Assembly (NCBI GenBank): GCA_942492935.1
Contig: OW818654.1
Coordinates: 2,356,001-2,420,000, forward strand
Reading direction: 5' to 3'
DNA from: JANJUO01 sp942492935
GTDB taxonomy: Bacteria > Bacteroidota > Ignavibacteria > Kapaibacteriales > UBA2268
Length of the DNA: 64,000 nt
Part shown: positions 17,582 through 26,641 of the stretch, one piece after another
How positions within the stretch are numbered: position 1 is the first letter of the stretch
Layout: every line of letters begins with the position of its first letter
Translations under genes and position numbers: made by a program
Notes under the pieces: model-generated
Told to the model about the DNA's origin: nothing
Database searches by the model: none
What the model saw: only the letters and a program-made list of their open reading frames with translations

Positions 17582-17884
17582 TTTAAATTTACATTGTTAA
17601 AAAAATGCAATATAAGAAATATTTTTTTTTAGAAATAGAAATTAGTATTTATTTTTTAATAATTCAAATATCTTTTTTAATTTTATAAAAATGTTGATTT
17701 ATTCCATTACTTTCAACATTTGGAATTACTCTTGTAAATTAAAATATTGACTGAGAAGTTATATTTCAAATTCATTGATAATTTAAAAAATATATTTGAT
17801 TTTCACAATAGTTTTGACTAAATTTATTTTTTGTATAATAGAATTTTTTGTAATTGTATTTGTTTTATTTTTTAGTAAAGAAAA
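17582..17884. other. Divergent intergenic region between symporter and OmpA operon
   Basis: 303 bases, very AT-rich, carrying the promoters of both divergent genes. A TATAAT at 17834-17839 stands 46 bases before the OmpA-family start, with TTGACT at 17814-17819; their 14-base spacing is short for a sigma-70 promoter. A TATATTTG at 17791-17798 matches the Bacteroidota -7 consensus TAnnTTTG, but I see no clear -33 TTTG at the right distance. No gene or repeat is visible. Confidence 0.3.
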
Positions 17885-19891
17885 TTGAAAAGTATTATTT
17901 TTCTTATTTTAATACCAATAATTCTGTCATCACAACCAGATAGTTCTGGTATTAATACAAGTAATAAAAAATATTATTTCTCAGTTGCTGGTGGTTTGTC
18001 ATATATTTTTAACAATACTTCGCTTCCTATTATTCCCGGTGCAGATGATTGCGGTACTTTCACTAATGGAGATGATTTGGGATATTATGCAGGTGTGAGA
18101 TTTGGTTATAATTTAATAGATAGTTTAATTATAACTGAGATTGGGCTTATTTATGAAAATCGCCCTGTTTCACTTCAAAAAACTACAAATTCATATCAGA
18201 TTTTATCTCCAATTACTAATAGTTATGAAGATTTTGTTAGACTACACGAATATACTGGTAGTTTACAGTATATTGATTTTGAAGCTGCAATTAAAATTCA
18301 ACCATTTAAAAATTACAAATTTGCATTTAAAATAGCTTTTGGTTTAGGTAATCCACTTGGTGGTACTGATTTTAATAATTATGAACAGATTATTTCTCCC
18401 AAAGGAGTACTTTTTCCAGATGAAACATTGAGAAGAATAGTTGGGAGCGGTAGAATTGAATCAGCTGGAACTAATTTTGCTAGTATCTTAGGTATTTCTT
18501 ATAATTTTATGTTGAAAAACAATCTTATAATTAGTCCTGAATTACAATTTAGATATGGTTTAAATTCTGTTTTATCAGATTCCGAATGGAAAACCAATAT
18601 TTTTAGGGCTGGAATTGCAATATCTTATCCTTTTGGAAAAGAAACACCAAAGCAAATATTAAAAGAACCTGAAGTTATTGAAATTAAAATTGTTCCTCCA
18701 AAAGTAGAAGAAATTATTGTTAAAAGAAAATTTATTATTGACACACTTTTAATTAATTCAACTAATATTGAGCAAACAATTGTAACTCAGACTTATCCGA
18801 TTCTTCCTTATATTTTCTTTGATAGCAGTTCAAGTGAAATTAAGCCAATTTATAAATCAAATTTAAATGCATCAGAATTTAACGAAACAAAATTACCACA
18901 AGATAATTTACAAATATACTACCAAATACTTGATTTGATTGGTTACAGAATGAAAAATAATAATAGTATAACATTGAATATTAATGGTGTTACTGATGGA
19001 TATGAATTAAACTCTGTACCAGAACGACTTAAATTAGGTAATCAACGTGCTAAATCTATTTCAGAATATTTGCAAAATAAATGGGGAATTGACAAAAATC
19101 GTTTAATTACAAAAGTTCAAGAAGTTCCAAATCTACCAACAAGTACAATTTATTATCAAGGTTTTGCAGAGAACAGAAGAGTTGAATTATCGTCAAATTC
19201 TCCAGAATTATTTGAACCAGTAAATCATTCAAAATTTTTAGAATTTGCTTCAACGGAAAAGAAGATGCACTTTGAACCAAAATTCAATAATTCTGAAAAT
19301 ATCAAATATTGGACTTTACATTTATCTGCTCATAAAAGAATTATTGCTAATACAAATGGGGAAGGTGTTCCTGGCAAAATTGAAATTGAAATTACAAAAG
19401 AGTTGATTGATATTTTTGGAAAATCTGCTTCAAATAAAGAAAAATTGAAAACTGTGCTGCAAATAGTTGATAAAGATAATAATGTAGAAACAAAAGAGTT
19501 TTTCATTCCTATCAATTTAGAAACCTATCAATATGAATTAGGACGATTGAATTTAATTGTATTTGACTTCGATAAGTCAGAATTATCAAGATTTAATCAA
19601 GATTTAATCAAAAGATTTACTCAAAGTTCAATTAAACCAAATTCAGTGTTGGATATTACCGGTTCTACTGATATTCTTGGTGAAAAGGATTATAATTTTA
19701 GATTATCGCAATCAAGAGCAATAAATGTTAATGCTTATATTAGAAATATTATGCCCGCTGCAAATATTAGAAAAGTAGAGGGCTTAGGTTCAAATTCGCT
19801 TAAATATGACAACTCACTTCCAGAAGGAAGGTTTTATTGCAGGACTGTTTTAATTGAAGTTCAAACACCATTACAAAAAATTAAGGATTAA
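17885..19891 (+). CDS. OmpA-family outer membrane protein with N-terminal barrel
   Basis: 668 residues from a TTG start that gives the signal peptide MKSIIFLILIPIILSSQ. Residues about 30-250 are beta-rich, alternate aromatic and polar residues, and read as a small outer-membrane barrel. Two OmpA-like peptidoglycan-binding regions follow: a first at about 345-440 (NGVTDGY...RAKSISEYLQ...ENRRVEL) and a second at the C-terminus (about 550-660; VFDFDKSELS, TGSTDILGEKDYN, LSQSRAINV). A Pro/Glu-rich linker near 255-275 joins barrel and periplasmic part. It probably links outer membrane and cell wall. It leads an operon with a lipoprotein (3 bases) and a TonB receptor. Confidence 0.75.
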   Translation: MKSIIFLILIPIILSSQPDSSGINTSNKKYYFSVAGGLSYIFNNTSLPIIPGADDCGTFTNGDDLGYYAGVRFGYNLIDSLIITEIGLIYENRPVSLQKTTNSYQILSPITNSYEDFVRLHEYTGSLQYIDFEAAIKIQPFKNYKFAFKIAFGLGNPLGGTDFNNYEQIISPKGVLFPDETLRRIVGSGRIESAGTNFASILGISYNFMLKNNLIISPELQFRYGLNSVLSDSEWKTNIFRAGIAISYPFGKETPKQILKEPEVIEIKIVPPKVEEIIVKRKFIIDTLLINSTNIEQTIVTQTYPILPYIFFDSSSSEIKPIYKSNLNASEFNETKLPQDNLQIYYQILDLIGYRMKNNNSITLNINGVTDGYELNSVPERLKLGNQRAKSISEYLQNKWGIDKNRLITKVQEVPNLPTSTIYYQGFAENRRVELSSNSPELFEPVNHSKFLEFASTEKKMHFEPKFNNSENIKYWTLHLSAHKRIIANTNGEGVPGKIEIEITKELIDIFGKSASNKEKLKTVLQIVDKDNNVETKEFFIPINLETYQYELGRLNLIVFDFDKSELSRFNQDLIKRFTQSSIKPNSVLDITGSTDILGEKDYNFRLSQSRAINVNAYIRNIMPAANIRKVEGLGSNSLKYDNSLPEGRFYCRTVLIEVQTPLQKIKD

Positions 19892-19894
19892 TAT

Positions 19895-20374
19895 ATGAAA
19901 TATAGATATTTGTTTACAATTTTTGTTGTTCTTTTCCTCTTTTATTCCTGCGAAGATGGATTAGCCCCTCGAAATGCAGACCAGAAATCATTTTTGAATG
20001 GAAAAATTATATTCAAAAATCATTTGCCAAAAGATTCGATTGAAGCGATAAGAGGTGTTGCTTTTACCAAAATGCCTGATTCCAATATAATAGCTGATGT
20101 AATGCAGGGTTATGCCTATTTTAATTTTGAATCTTTACCAATTGGTCAAGATACAATTGATTTTTCTTTTGAAATTACTAAAACACCTGTAGATTTACTT
20201 TATATTGCAGCAATTATGCAAACAGATACTTCAATTTTTTCCCAAAGAGTAATTGGCGTTTATACTGAAACAGGTGATAAAACTAAACATTCTGCATTGA
20301 AAATTCAACCTGGCAAATCCTATAATGTTGTTATTGATGTTGATTTTAATGATTTACCACCAATGCCATTTTAA
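19895..20374 (+). CDS. Small lipoprotein, unknown function
   Basis: 159 residues with a signal peptide and lipobox FYSC (Cys19). The rest is beta-rich, with a motif reminiscent of a carboxypeptidase-regulatory or Ig-like sandwich: SFLNGKIIFKN, AYFNFESLPIGQ, and a C-terminal GKSYNVVIDVDF. It starts 3 bases after the OmpA-family gene and ends 12 bases before the TonB receptor. It may therefore be a surface or periplasmic partner of that receptor, which is inference from position only. No family is recognised. Confidence 0.5.
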   Translation: MKYRYLFTIFVVLFLFYSCEDGLAPRNADQKSFLNGKIIFKNHLPKDSIEAIRGVAFTKMPDSNIIADVMQGYAYFNFESLPIGQDTIDFSFEITKTPVDLLYIAAIMQTDTSIFSQRVIGVYTETGDKTKHSALKIQPGKSYNVVIDVDFNDLPPMPF

Positions 20375-20386
20375 TTCGGAGATATT

Positions 20387-22612
20387 ATGACAAAAAAATT
20401 CAGAAAATCATATATTTTTATTTTGTTCTTATTTGCTATTTCAAATACATACTCACAAAGATTTGTGATTGAAGGTAAAATTACTAATTTTGCTACTAAA
20501 GAATCCATTATGGGTGCAAGGATTATAATTGAAAATTCAACACTTGGCAGTATTTCAAATAAAAGTGGCGACTTCAAAATTAGTAATGTAACAGCTGGCA
20601 AACATAAAGTAGTTGTTTCGATGATTGGTTATCAAAATCAAACCATTAATCTTGATTTAAATAAAAATGAATATTTAGAGATTCAACTAAAAGAATCAGA
20701 CTATTTTACTGATGACATAAAAAAAGTAGTTTCAGGTGGAATAGTTGTCTCTGCAAATAAAAGGGTTCAAGCAGTTCAAGATGTACCAATATCAGTTTCT
20801 GTAATGGATTCCAAAACACTTATGCAAAGAGGTGCTACACGCTTAGATGATGCTCTTGAATATATCTCTGGAATAGAAGTTAATACTGATAATGTAAGCG
20901 TTAGGGGTTCATCTGGATTTTCATTTGGAATTGGTTCTCGTGTAGCACTATTGATTGATGGTTTCCCTATTATTTCAGGCGATGCTGGAGATATTAAATT
21001 TGACGCTGTACCAATTTTTAATCTTGACAGAATTGAAGTTGTCAAAGGAGCAGGTTCAGCTTTATATGGAACAGGTGCATTAGGAGGTGTTATTAATGTA
21101 ATTACAACAGCTCCAACCGAAAATGCAGTCATTAATTATCGTGCTTATTCTGGAATTTATACTCAATCAAGATTTGATCAATGGAAATATACAGATGAAT
21201 TAAGACTTAATTCAGGAATTAATCTTGGATATATGCAAAAAATTGGTGATTTATCATTGAATATTTCCGGTGGATATATAAATAATCAAAGTTATAGATT
21301 TTATGATGATTCATATAGTTGGAATTTATTTGGAAAATTTTCTTATAATTTGAGTGATTTCACTGAAATTTCACTAATGGCAAATACTGCCTCTGAAGAC
21401 CGAGCAGACTGGGTATATTGGCGAAATCTTGATAATGCTACTTTACCGCCAGAAACATCTGATATTTCAATTAGAATTAATTCATTCAAACATTCAGTAT
21501 TTACAGCTCTAAGACATATTATTGATGATAATAATTTTGTTACTGCAAAAGTTGGAATGTTTATTACAGATTTCAAGAATAATTACGAAGTTTCAAATCC
21601 AGAGCATAGACAATCTCAAGCATTGCAATTAAATTCAGAAATTCAAGGCAATTCAAAATTAGCAAGTTCATTGCAACTTACTTATGGCTTGAATTATATG
21701 AATGTGTCAGTTGATTCAAAAACTTATGGAATTCATAGTCAGCAGATATATTCTTTTTATACACAAGCAGAATATGACGGAATTAGTTCAGCAATTTTTA
21801 CATTAGGTGGTAGATTTGATTTGGAAACAGCTGATGAAATTGAAAATAATTTGCAATTTTCCCCAAAATTTGGGGTAAGTTATGCAATTTATGATAAACT
21901 AAATTTAAGAGCTTCAATAGGAAATGGGTTTAGAGTACCAACTGTAGCAGAAAGGTTTGCCTCTGTATCATTTCAAGGATTTAAAGTAATTCCAAACTTA
22001 AATCTAAAACCAGAAAAAAGCTGGTCTTTTGAAGCTGGTATGAATTATGAATTTGAAATATTTAAAAATCCTTTTTACATAGATTTTGCTGTTTTCAATA
22101 ATGAATTATCTGATTTAATTGAACCTACTTTTGCTAAAGATGGTAATGCTGAAATTCAATTCCAAAATGTTACAGAAGCAAGAGTAAGTGGTATTGAAAT
22201 TGGATTAAGAACATTTCTCTTAGGGTTTTTAGGATATGAAACTTCGATTACATTTATGGAACCGAAAGATTTAGTACTTGATGAAGAACTAAAATACAGA
22301 CCTAAACTATTGTTTTATAATAAATTTATGTTACCATTGGGCTTTATTGAATTGCAAGCAGATTATAGATATAAAAGTAAGTTCAATAATATTGACCCTG
22401 AATTAGGTTTAATTATAAAAGATGTTGATTCCAGAGTTGATATTCATATTGTTGATGCAAGAATTGCTTTTGATTTGCATAAAATTAATGAGAATTTACC
22501 ATTGATTTTTACAATTTCAGCAAATAATCTTTTGGATTACTATTATGCAGAAATGGTTGGTAATCTTGGTCATACAAGATATTTGAGTTTAAGAATTGAA
22601 GGCAAATTTTAA
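20387..22612 (+). CDS. TonB-dependent receptor with carboxypeptidase-like regulatory domain
   Basis: 741 residues. Signal peptide (1-22); a CarboxypepD_reg-like domain (about 26-108) with the usual GARIIIENSTLGSISNKSGDF pattern; a plug domain (about 120-240) with RGSSGFSFGIGSRVALLIDG and DRIEVVKGAGSALYGTGALGG; and a 22-strand barrel ending in a terminal Phe (EGKF), as outer-membrane barrels do. It imports a ligand with energy from TonB-ExbBD. The TGALGGVINVITT stretch is common in siderophore, cobalamin and haem receptors, but the ligand cannot be named. The start is backed by a GGAG eight bases upstream. Confidence 0.88.
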   Translation: MTKKFRKSYIFILFLFAISNTYSQRFVIEGKITNFATKESIMGARIIIENSTLGSISNKSGDFKISNVTAGKHKVVVSMIGYQNQTINLDLNKNEYLEIQLKESDYFTDDIKKVVSGGIVVSANKRVQAVQDVPISVSVMDSKTLMQRGATRLDDALEYISGIEVNTDNVSVRGSSGFSFGIGSRVALLIDGFPIISGDAGDIKFDAVPIFNLDRIEVVKGAGSALYGTGALGGVINVITTAPTENAVINYRAYSGIYTQSRFDQWKYTDELRLNSGINLGYMQKIGDLSLNISGGYINNQSYRFYDDSYSWNLFGKFSYNLSDFTEISLMANTASEDRADWVYWRNLDNATLPPETSDISIRINSFKHSVFTALRHIIDDNNFVTAKVGMFITDFKNNYEVSNPEHRQSQALQLNSEIQGNSKLASSLQLTYGLNYMNVSVDSKTYGIHSQQIYSFYTQAEYDGISSAIFTLGGRFDLETADEIENNLQFSPKFGVSYAIYDKLNLRASIGNGFRVPTVAERFASVSFQGFKVIPNLNLKPEKSWSFEAGMNYEFEIFKNPFYIDFAVFNNELSDLIEPTFAKDGNAEIQFQNVTEARVSGIEIGLRTFLLGFLGYETSITFMEPKDLVLDEELKYRPKLLFYNKFMLPLGFIELQADYRYKSKFNNIDPELGLIIKDVDSRVDIHIVDARIAFDLHKINENLPLIFTISANNLLDYYYAEMVGNLGHTRYLSLRIEGKF

Positions 22613-22693
22613 TTATTTAATGGGAAAATTAAAATCGAAATTATTATTATTGTACTCGCAATACTATTTTTATCATCTTTAATTAGAAGCATT

Positions 22694-23347
22694 TTGGGCT
22701 TTGGTGATGCACTTGTAGCAATGCCATTGCTTTCCTTCGTATTGCCTGTGAAATTTTCTACACCAATTGTAGCAGTAATAGCATTATTCCTTTCATTATC
22801 TATTATTATCAAAAATTGGAAAATAATACGTTTTAAAGAATTATGGATTTTGATATTGAGTTCAGCTATTGGAATTCCATTCGGTATTTATATGCTTGAT
22901 AAATTAGATGAAAATATAGTGAAATTAATTTTGGGTATAGTTTTGATTTCATTTTCATTATTTAATTTGTTCAAACCAAACTTATTTACGATAAAATCTA
23001 ATAAATTTGATTGGATTTTTGGGTTCATTTCAGGATTGCTTGGTGGAGCTTATAATACAAACGGTCCTCCAATAATTTTGTATGGAACTTTACGTAGATG
23101 GGATATGGCAATTTTTCGTACATCATTGCAAGCGGTTTTCTTTCCTACAAATCTTGTAATCATAAGTGGACATCTAATAAGTGGAAACTTTACAAATAGG
23201 TCAATTGAAATATTAATCTATGCGATACCGGTAGTTTTACTCGCAATGTACGTTGGTCATTTTATCAGCAAATTAATTAACAAAGAAAAATTTATCATTA
23301 TCGTATATTATATTTTAATTATACTTGGAGTTCTTTTGTGTATTTGA
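22694..23347 (+). CDS. TauE/SafE-family permease (5' end uncertain)
   Basis: A sulfite-exporter TauE/SafE-type membrane protein with about seven helices. The TTG at 22694 is the first canonical start and gives 217 residues. However, the same frame stays open back to 22613, directly after the receptor's stop, and encodes a good first helix (KIEIIIIVLAILFLSSLIRS) that relatives have. No ATG, GTG or TTG precedes that helix in frame. Either translation starts at an ATT or ATA, or a small indel has separated the ATG at 22620 from the frame. The family exports organosulfur or sulfite compounds; substrate here is unknown. The GGAYNTNGPPIILYG motif in the second half is typical. Confidence 0.65.
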   Translation: MGFGDALVAMPLLSFVLPVKFSTPIVAVIALFLSLSIIIKNWKIIRFKELWILILSSAIGIPFGIYMLDKLDENIVKLILGIVLISFSLFNLFKPNLFTIKSNKFDWIFGFISGLLGGAYNTNGPPIILYGTLRRWDMAIFRTSLQAVFFPTNLVIISGHLISGNFTNRSIEILIYAIPVVLLAMYVGHFISKLINKEKFIIIVYYILIILGVLLCI

Positions 23348-23411
23348 TAGGAATTTTAGTTTAGTTGAATGCATTGTAAATTGACTATTGGAATTCATCA
23401 GAATAATAAAA

Positions 23412-23442
23412 AAAGTGTAGTAACGCAATATTACTACACTTT
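23412..23442. terminator. Bidirectional hairpin between TauE-like gene and trxA
   Basis: A perfect 12-bp inverted repeat, AAAGTGTAGTAA (23412-23423) and TTACTACACTTT (23431-23442), with a 7-base loop lies between two convergent genes. The A/T-rich arm ends give short U-tracts on either strand, so it can serve both transcripts. Confidence 0.7.
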
Positions 23443-23508
23443 AACTCAAAGCACTAATTTCAATAATTTTCAATTAGTTAAACTACTATATCTGAGAAAA
23501 TATGTTGT

Positions 23509-23832
23509 TTAAATAAATGATTTAATTCTTGATTCTATCTGTTGTTTTGGTACAGCACCAACAATTTGGTCCACTACTTCACCATTTTTGAAGATGAGAA
23601 GTGTAGGAATTGAACGAATACCATAATTTTGAGCAATTTGTTGATTATTATCAACGTCAATTTTACAAACTTTTGCTTTTCCGTCATATTCAACTGCAAG
23701 TTCTTCAATTGCAGGAGCAATCATTCTACAAGGTCCACACCAAGTAGCCCAAAAATCAATCAATACAGGAACATTAGATTTTAAAACTTCTGCTTCAAAA
23801 GTAGCATCTGTAACGTGAAGTGCGTTAGCCAT
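23509..23832 (-). CDS. trxA: Thioredoxin
   Basis: 107 residues, standard thioredoxin length, without a signal peptide. The active site is FWATWCGPCR (CGPC, about residues 31-34), followed by the structural cis-Pro loop RSIPTLLIF and the GAVPKQQ end segment. It is a cytoplasmic disulfide reductase that keeps reductases and other proteins reduced. It stands alone, divergent from the UPF0173 hydrolase, with a shared terminator downstream. The 161 bases between the two divergent starts are AT-rich and hold their promoters. Confidence 0.95.
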   Translation of the reverse strand: MANALHVTDATFEAEVLKSNVPVLIDFWATWCGPCRMIAPAIEELAVEYDGKAKVCKIDVDNNQQIAQNYGIRSIPTLLIFKNGEVVDQIVGAVPKQQIESRIKSFI

Positions 23833-23993
23833 TATATAACTCCGAATTTAATAAAAATAAAACATATTTTTCATTTAAAAATTATAATTATTTACAAAAA
23901 AACATTATATTAGTTTTTTAAATAATACGAAATTTATAGACGTTTTTGTAAAAGTTTATTTGATAAAAATCATTTTTTTTATAGGAAATTCAA

Positions 23994-24671
23994 ATGTTGA
24001 AAGTTACATATCTCTCTCATTCAGGTTTTTTGTTTGATGATGGAACGTACAAATTATTGATTGACCCATATCTAACAGGAAATCCTACTGCAAAACATTC
24101 TTCACAAGAAATAAATGCTGATTTTATTGCTTTGACACATGCACACGGCGACCATCTGGGAGACGCAATGAAAATTGCAAAAGATAATTCCGCTACAATT
24201 ATCGCTGTAAATGAATTGGGTAATTATCTTATTGAATTCGGGCTTAAGGTACATAAAATGCATATTGGCGGTGGATACAATTTCCCATTTGGAAGATTGA
24301 AATTTACAATTGCACATCATGGTTCTTCAACTAATGATGGCAAATATATGGGTGAAGCTGCTGGTGTTGTTGTCAAAATGGGTGGACATACATTCTATCA
24401 TTGTGGCGATACAGGGCTTTTTATGGATATGAAACTAATTGGTCAAATTGATAACATTTCATTAATGTTCCTTCCAATTGGTGATAACTTTACAATGGGT
24501 ATTGATGATGCAGTAAAAGCTGTAGAGTTTGTTAAGCCCAAAATTGCTATTCCGATGCACTTTAATACTTTTCCCATTATTACAGCAGACCCTGCTGAAT
24601 TCAAGACAAAAGTTGAATCTATAAGAAAGAAATGTATAATTATGGAAATTGGCGAAACTATTGAATTTTAA
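23994..24671 (+). CDS. UPF0173-type metal-dependent hydrolase (metallo-beta-lactamase fold)
   Basis: 225 residues with the metal-binding signature of the metallo-beta-lactamase superfamily: THAHGDHLGD (about 44-53), then AHHGSS, CGDTGLFMDM and the final PMHFNTFP. Length and motif order match the UPF0173 family of predicted metal-dependent hydrolases, which are cytoplasmic and have no settled substrate. The gene has its own start 161 bases from the divergent trxA and is followed 33 bases later by the Cache lipoprotein. Confidence 0.85.
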   Translation: MLKVTYLSHSGFLFDDGTYKLLIDPYLTGNPTAKHSSQEINADFIALTHAHGDHLGDAMKIAKDNSATIIAVNELGNYLIEFGLKVHKMHIGGGYNFPFGRLKFTIAHHGSSTNDGKYMGEAAGVVVKMGGHTFYHCGDTGLFMDMKLIGQIDNISLMFLPIGDNFTMGIDDAVKAVEFVKPKIAIPMHFNTFPIITADPAEFKTKVESIRKKCIIMEIGETIEF

Positions 24672-24704
24672 TTTTTTTTTTTTATTTAATAAAGGTATAA
24701 ACTT

Positions 24705-25517
24705 ATGAAATACTATTTCATATTATCGATAACATTTGTTTCTTTGATATTATTTTCTTGCAGTTCAACAACAGAACCAGCTATTGAAAATGAATATGTG
24801 GAATTATTAAAAGTCTCTCAAAATGCTTCTGACAGTGCAGTAGCAGCAATTTTTGAAGGATTAACTAAAGCAGGAAAAAATATTCTGACTAATAATTTTG
24901 ACGAAACAAAGACTCGACAAGAATTAACTTATATTCTTCAAAACTATCCTACTGCAATTGAAGTTGTTTATGTCGATGCAAAAAGTATTATGACTTTTGT
25001 TGAACCAGCTGTTTATAAAAGTTCGGAAGGAATTGATATAAGTACTCAGGAACATCAAATCCAAATGCTTGCAACAAAAAAAAATGCAATGAGTGGAATT
25101 TTTAAATTGGTAGAGGATTTCTATGCAATTGTTTTGGCAGCTCCTATTCTTGATAATGGGAAATATGTTGGTTCAGTGAATATAGTAATCAGACCTGATT
25201 TATTTATATCTCATTATACTGATATTTATGTTAAAGATAAAGTTGATGATTTTTTTGTCATGGAAACAAATGGAAATATTTTGCATGATACAGACCCAAC
25301 TCAAACAGGTAGAAATCTTTTCACAGACAGTATGTATCAACCATTTCCTGAACTACTTACTGCTGGAAACAAAATAGTAAATAATGATTCAGGGCAAACT
25401 CAATACACATTCTTAGATAAGACTAAAAATACTACTGTAACAAAAGATATTTGGTGGCGTACTTCATCATATTATGGAAAAATATGGAAGTATTCCATAG
25501 TCAAAGAAAGGAAATAA
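24705..25517 (+). CDS. Cache-domain lipoprotein
   Basis: 270 residues with a lipobox LFSC (Cys19) and an extracytoplasmic dCache-like sensor domain. Typical features are the long N-terminal helix (about 32-65), the VVYVDAKSIMTFVEP strand region, AAPILDNGKYVGSVNIVI (about 144-161) and a second subdomain with FFVMETNGNILHDTDPTQTGRNLF. Such domains bind small molecules such as amino acids or carboxylates and normally sit in histidine kinases or chemoreceptors. This one has no transmembrane signalling part. It may work as a binding lipoprotein or a detached sensor; no partner is adjacent. Confidence 0.65.
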   Translation: MKYYFILSITFVSLILFSCSSTTEPAIENEYVELLKVSQNASDSAVAAIFEGLTKAGKNILTNNFDETKTRQELTYILQNYPTAIEVVYVDAKSIMTFVEPAVYKSSEGIDISTQEHQIQMLATKKNAMSGIFKLVEDFYAIVLAAPILDNGKYVGSVNIVIRPDLFISHYTDIYVKDKVDDFFVMETNGNILHDTDPTQTGRNLFTDSMYQPFPELLTAGNKIVNNDSGQTQYTFLDKTKNTTVTKDIWWRTSSYYGKIWKYSIVKERK

Positions 25518-25603
25518 GGAAGTTGCAAGAATAATTTTCAATAGAATATCAGGATAAAAAATGAGGATATGCTTTTTAGAAAAGTAATTAGGTAATTTAT
25601 AAA

Positions 25604-26632
25604 ATGCAAAATGAAATAACTGATAAGATTAATTTGAATGAAATTGACATATTAGAAAATGAAATTCGGGAAAAATATCCAGATGTTCTTGAATTGTTAT
25701 TGAAAGACCATACTACTCAGAGAAATATTTTTTGGGCTACGAATAATTATGAACATTTTGGTGATGATTATAAGTTTGACTCTCAAATTCTACCGGAATT
25801 AATCACTGGTGAAAATGGCAATATTATTATGCCACGAGTTAAGAAAGATACTGAACTTCAGCAATCGCGTGTTCGTGATATGGCTGAGGTTTTTACTCCT
25901 TCGTGGATATGTAATGCACAGAATAATTTAATTGATAATGCATGGTTTGGTCGAGAAAATGTTTTTAATATTGAAAACATTGATTCTAATGGAAAAAATA
26001 CTTGGGATGCAATTCCTGATAAAATTGAATTTCCTGAAGGTAAATCTTGGATGAATTATATTAATGACAAACGATTAGAAATTACTTGCGGCGAAGCACC
26101 TTATATAACAAGCAGATATGATACCACAACAGGCGAATTTATTCCAATTGAAAATAGAATTGGTATGCTTGACCGAAAATTGCGTGTTATTAACGAAAAT
26201 GTTGATGAAACTGGCGATTGGCTTTCTGCTACCCAAAAAGCATTCAAGAATATTTATGCTTTTGAATGGCAAGGTGATAGTTTGCTTCTTGCAAGAGAAT
26301 CAATGCTTTATACTTTTATTGAAAATTACATTCATAAATTCAACAAACAGCCGCTTTTAACTTCAATTAATTATATTGCTTATATTATTTCTTGGAATGT
26401 TTGGCAAATGGATGGATTAAAAGGAGTGGTTCCTAATAGTTGTTCGGATAAAATTGTTGTTACCAATGAAATGTTTGGCGAAAGTTCAACAGTAATTCCA
26501 TGCAATGGCTGTAAAACAGAAAATATTAAGCAACATAATGGAATTTATTGTCTAATTAAAGATTGGAAAAAGAAAAAATCTACAAATGATTCGAATAGTA
26601 ACAAAATAAAATTTATTGACCTAATTAAATAA
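25604..26632 (+). CDS. Methylase-like subunit of a restriction-modification locus (lacks motif IV)
   Basis: 342 residues. AEVFTPSWIC (about 94-103) matches N6-adenine methylase motif X, and LEITCGEAPYIT (158-169) is a variant of the AdoMet-binding motif I. FEWQGDSLLLARESML (about 220-235) fits the motif II helix. The catalytic NPPY (motif IV) is missing, as are the later motifs; instead the C-terminus has four cysteines (about 280, 300, 303, 316) that could form a zinc site. It resembles proteins annotated as restriction endonuclease subunit M. With the partner 9 bases downstream it probably forms a complex, perhaps as a DNA-recognition or AdoMet-sensing subunit. Confidence 0.6.
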   Translation: MQNEITDKINLNEIDILENEIREKYPDVLELLLKDHTTQRNIFWATNNYEHFGDDYKFDSQILPELITGENGNIIMPRVKKDTELQQSRVRDMAEVFTPSWICNAQNNLIDNAWFGRENVFNIENIDSNGKNTWDAIPDKIEFPEGKSWMNYINDKRLEITCGEAPYITSRYDTTTGEFIPIENRIGMLDRKLRVINENVDETGDWLSATQKAFKNIYAFEWQGDSLLLARESMLYTFIENYIHKFNKQPLLTSINYIAYIISWNVWQMDGLKGVVPNSCSDKIVVTNEMFGESSTVIPCNGCKTENIKQHNGIYCLIKDWKKKKSTNDSNSNKIKFIDLIK

Positions 26633-26641
26633 GAAAATGTT

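Noticed and set aside
20776..21132. Minus-strand ORF of 118 codons
   Set aside because: Antisense to the plug domain of the TonB receptor, with no start signal or family features.
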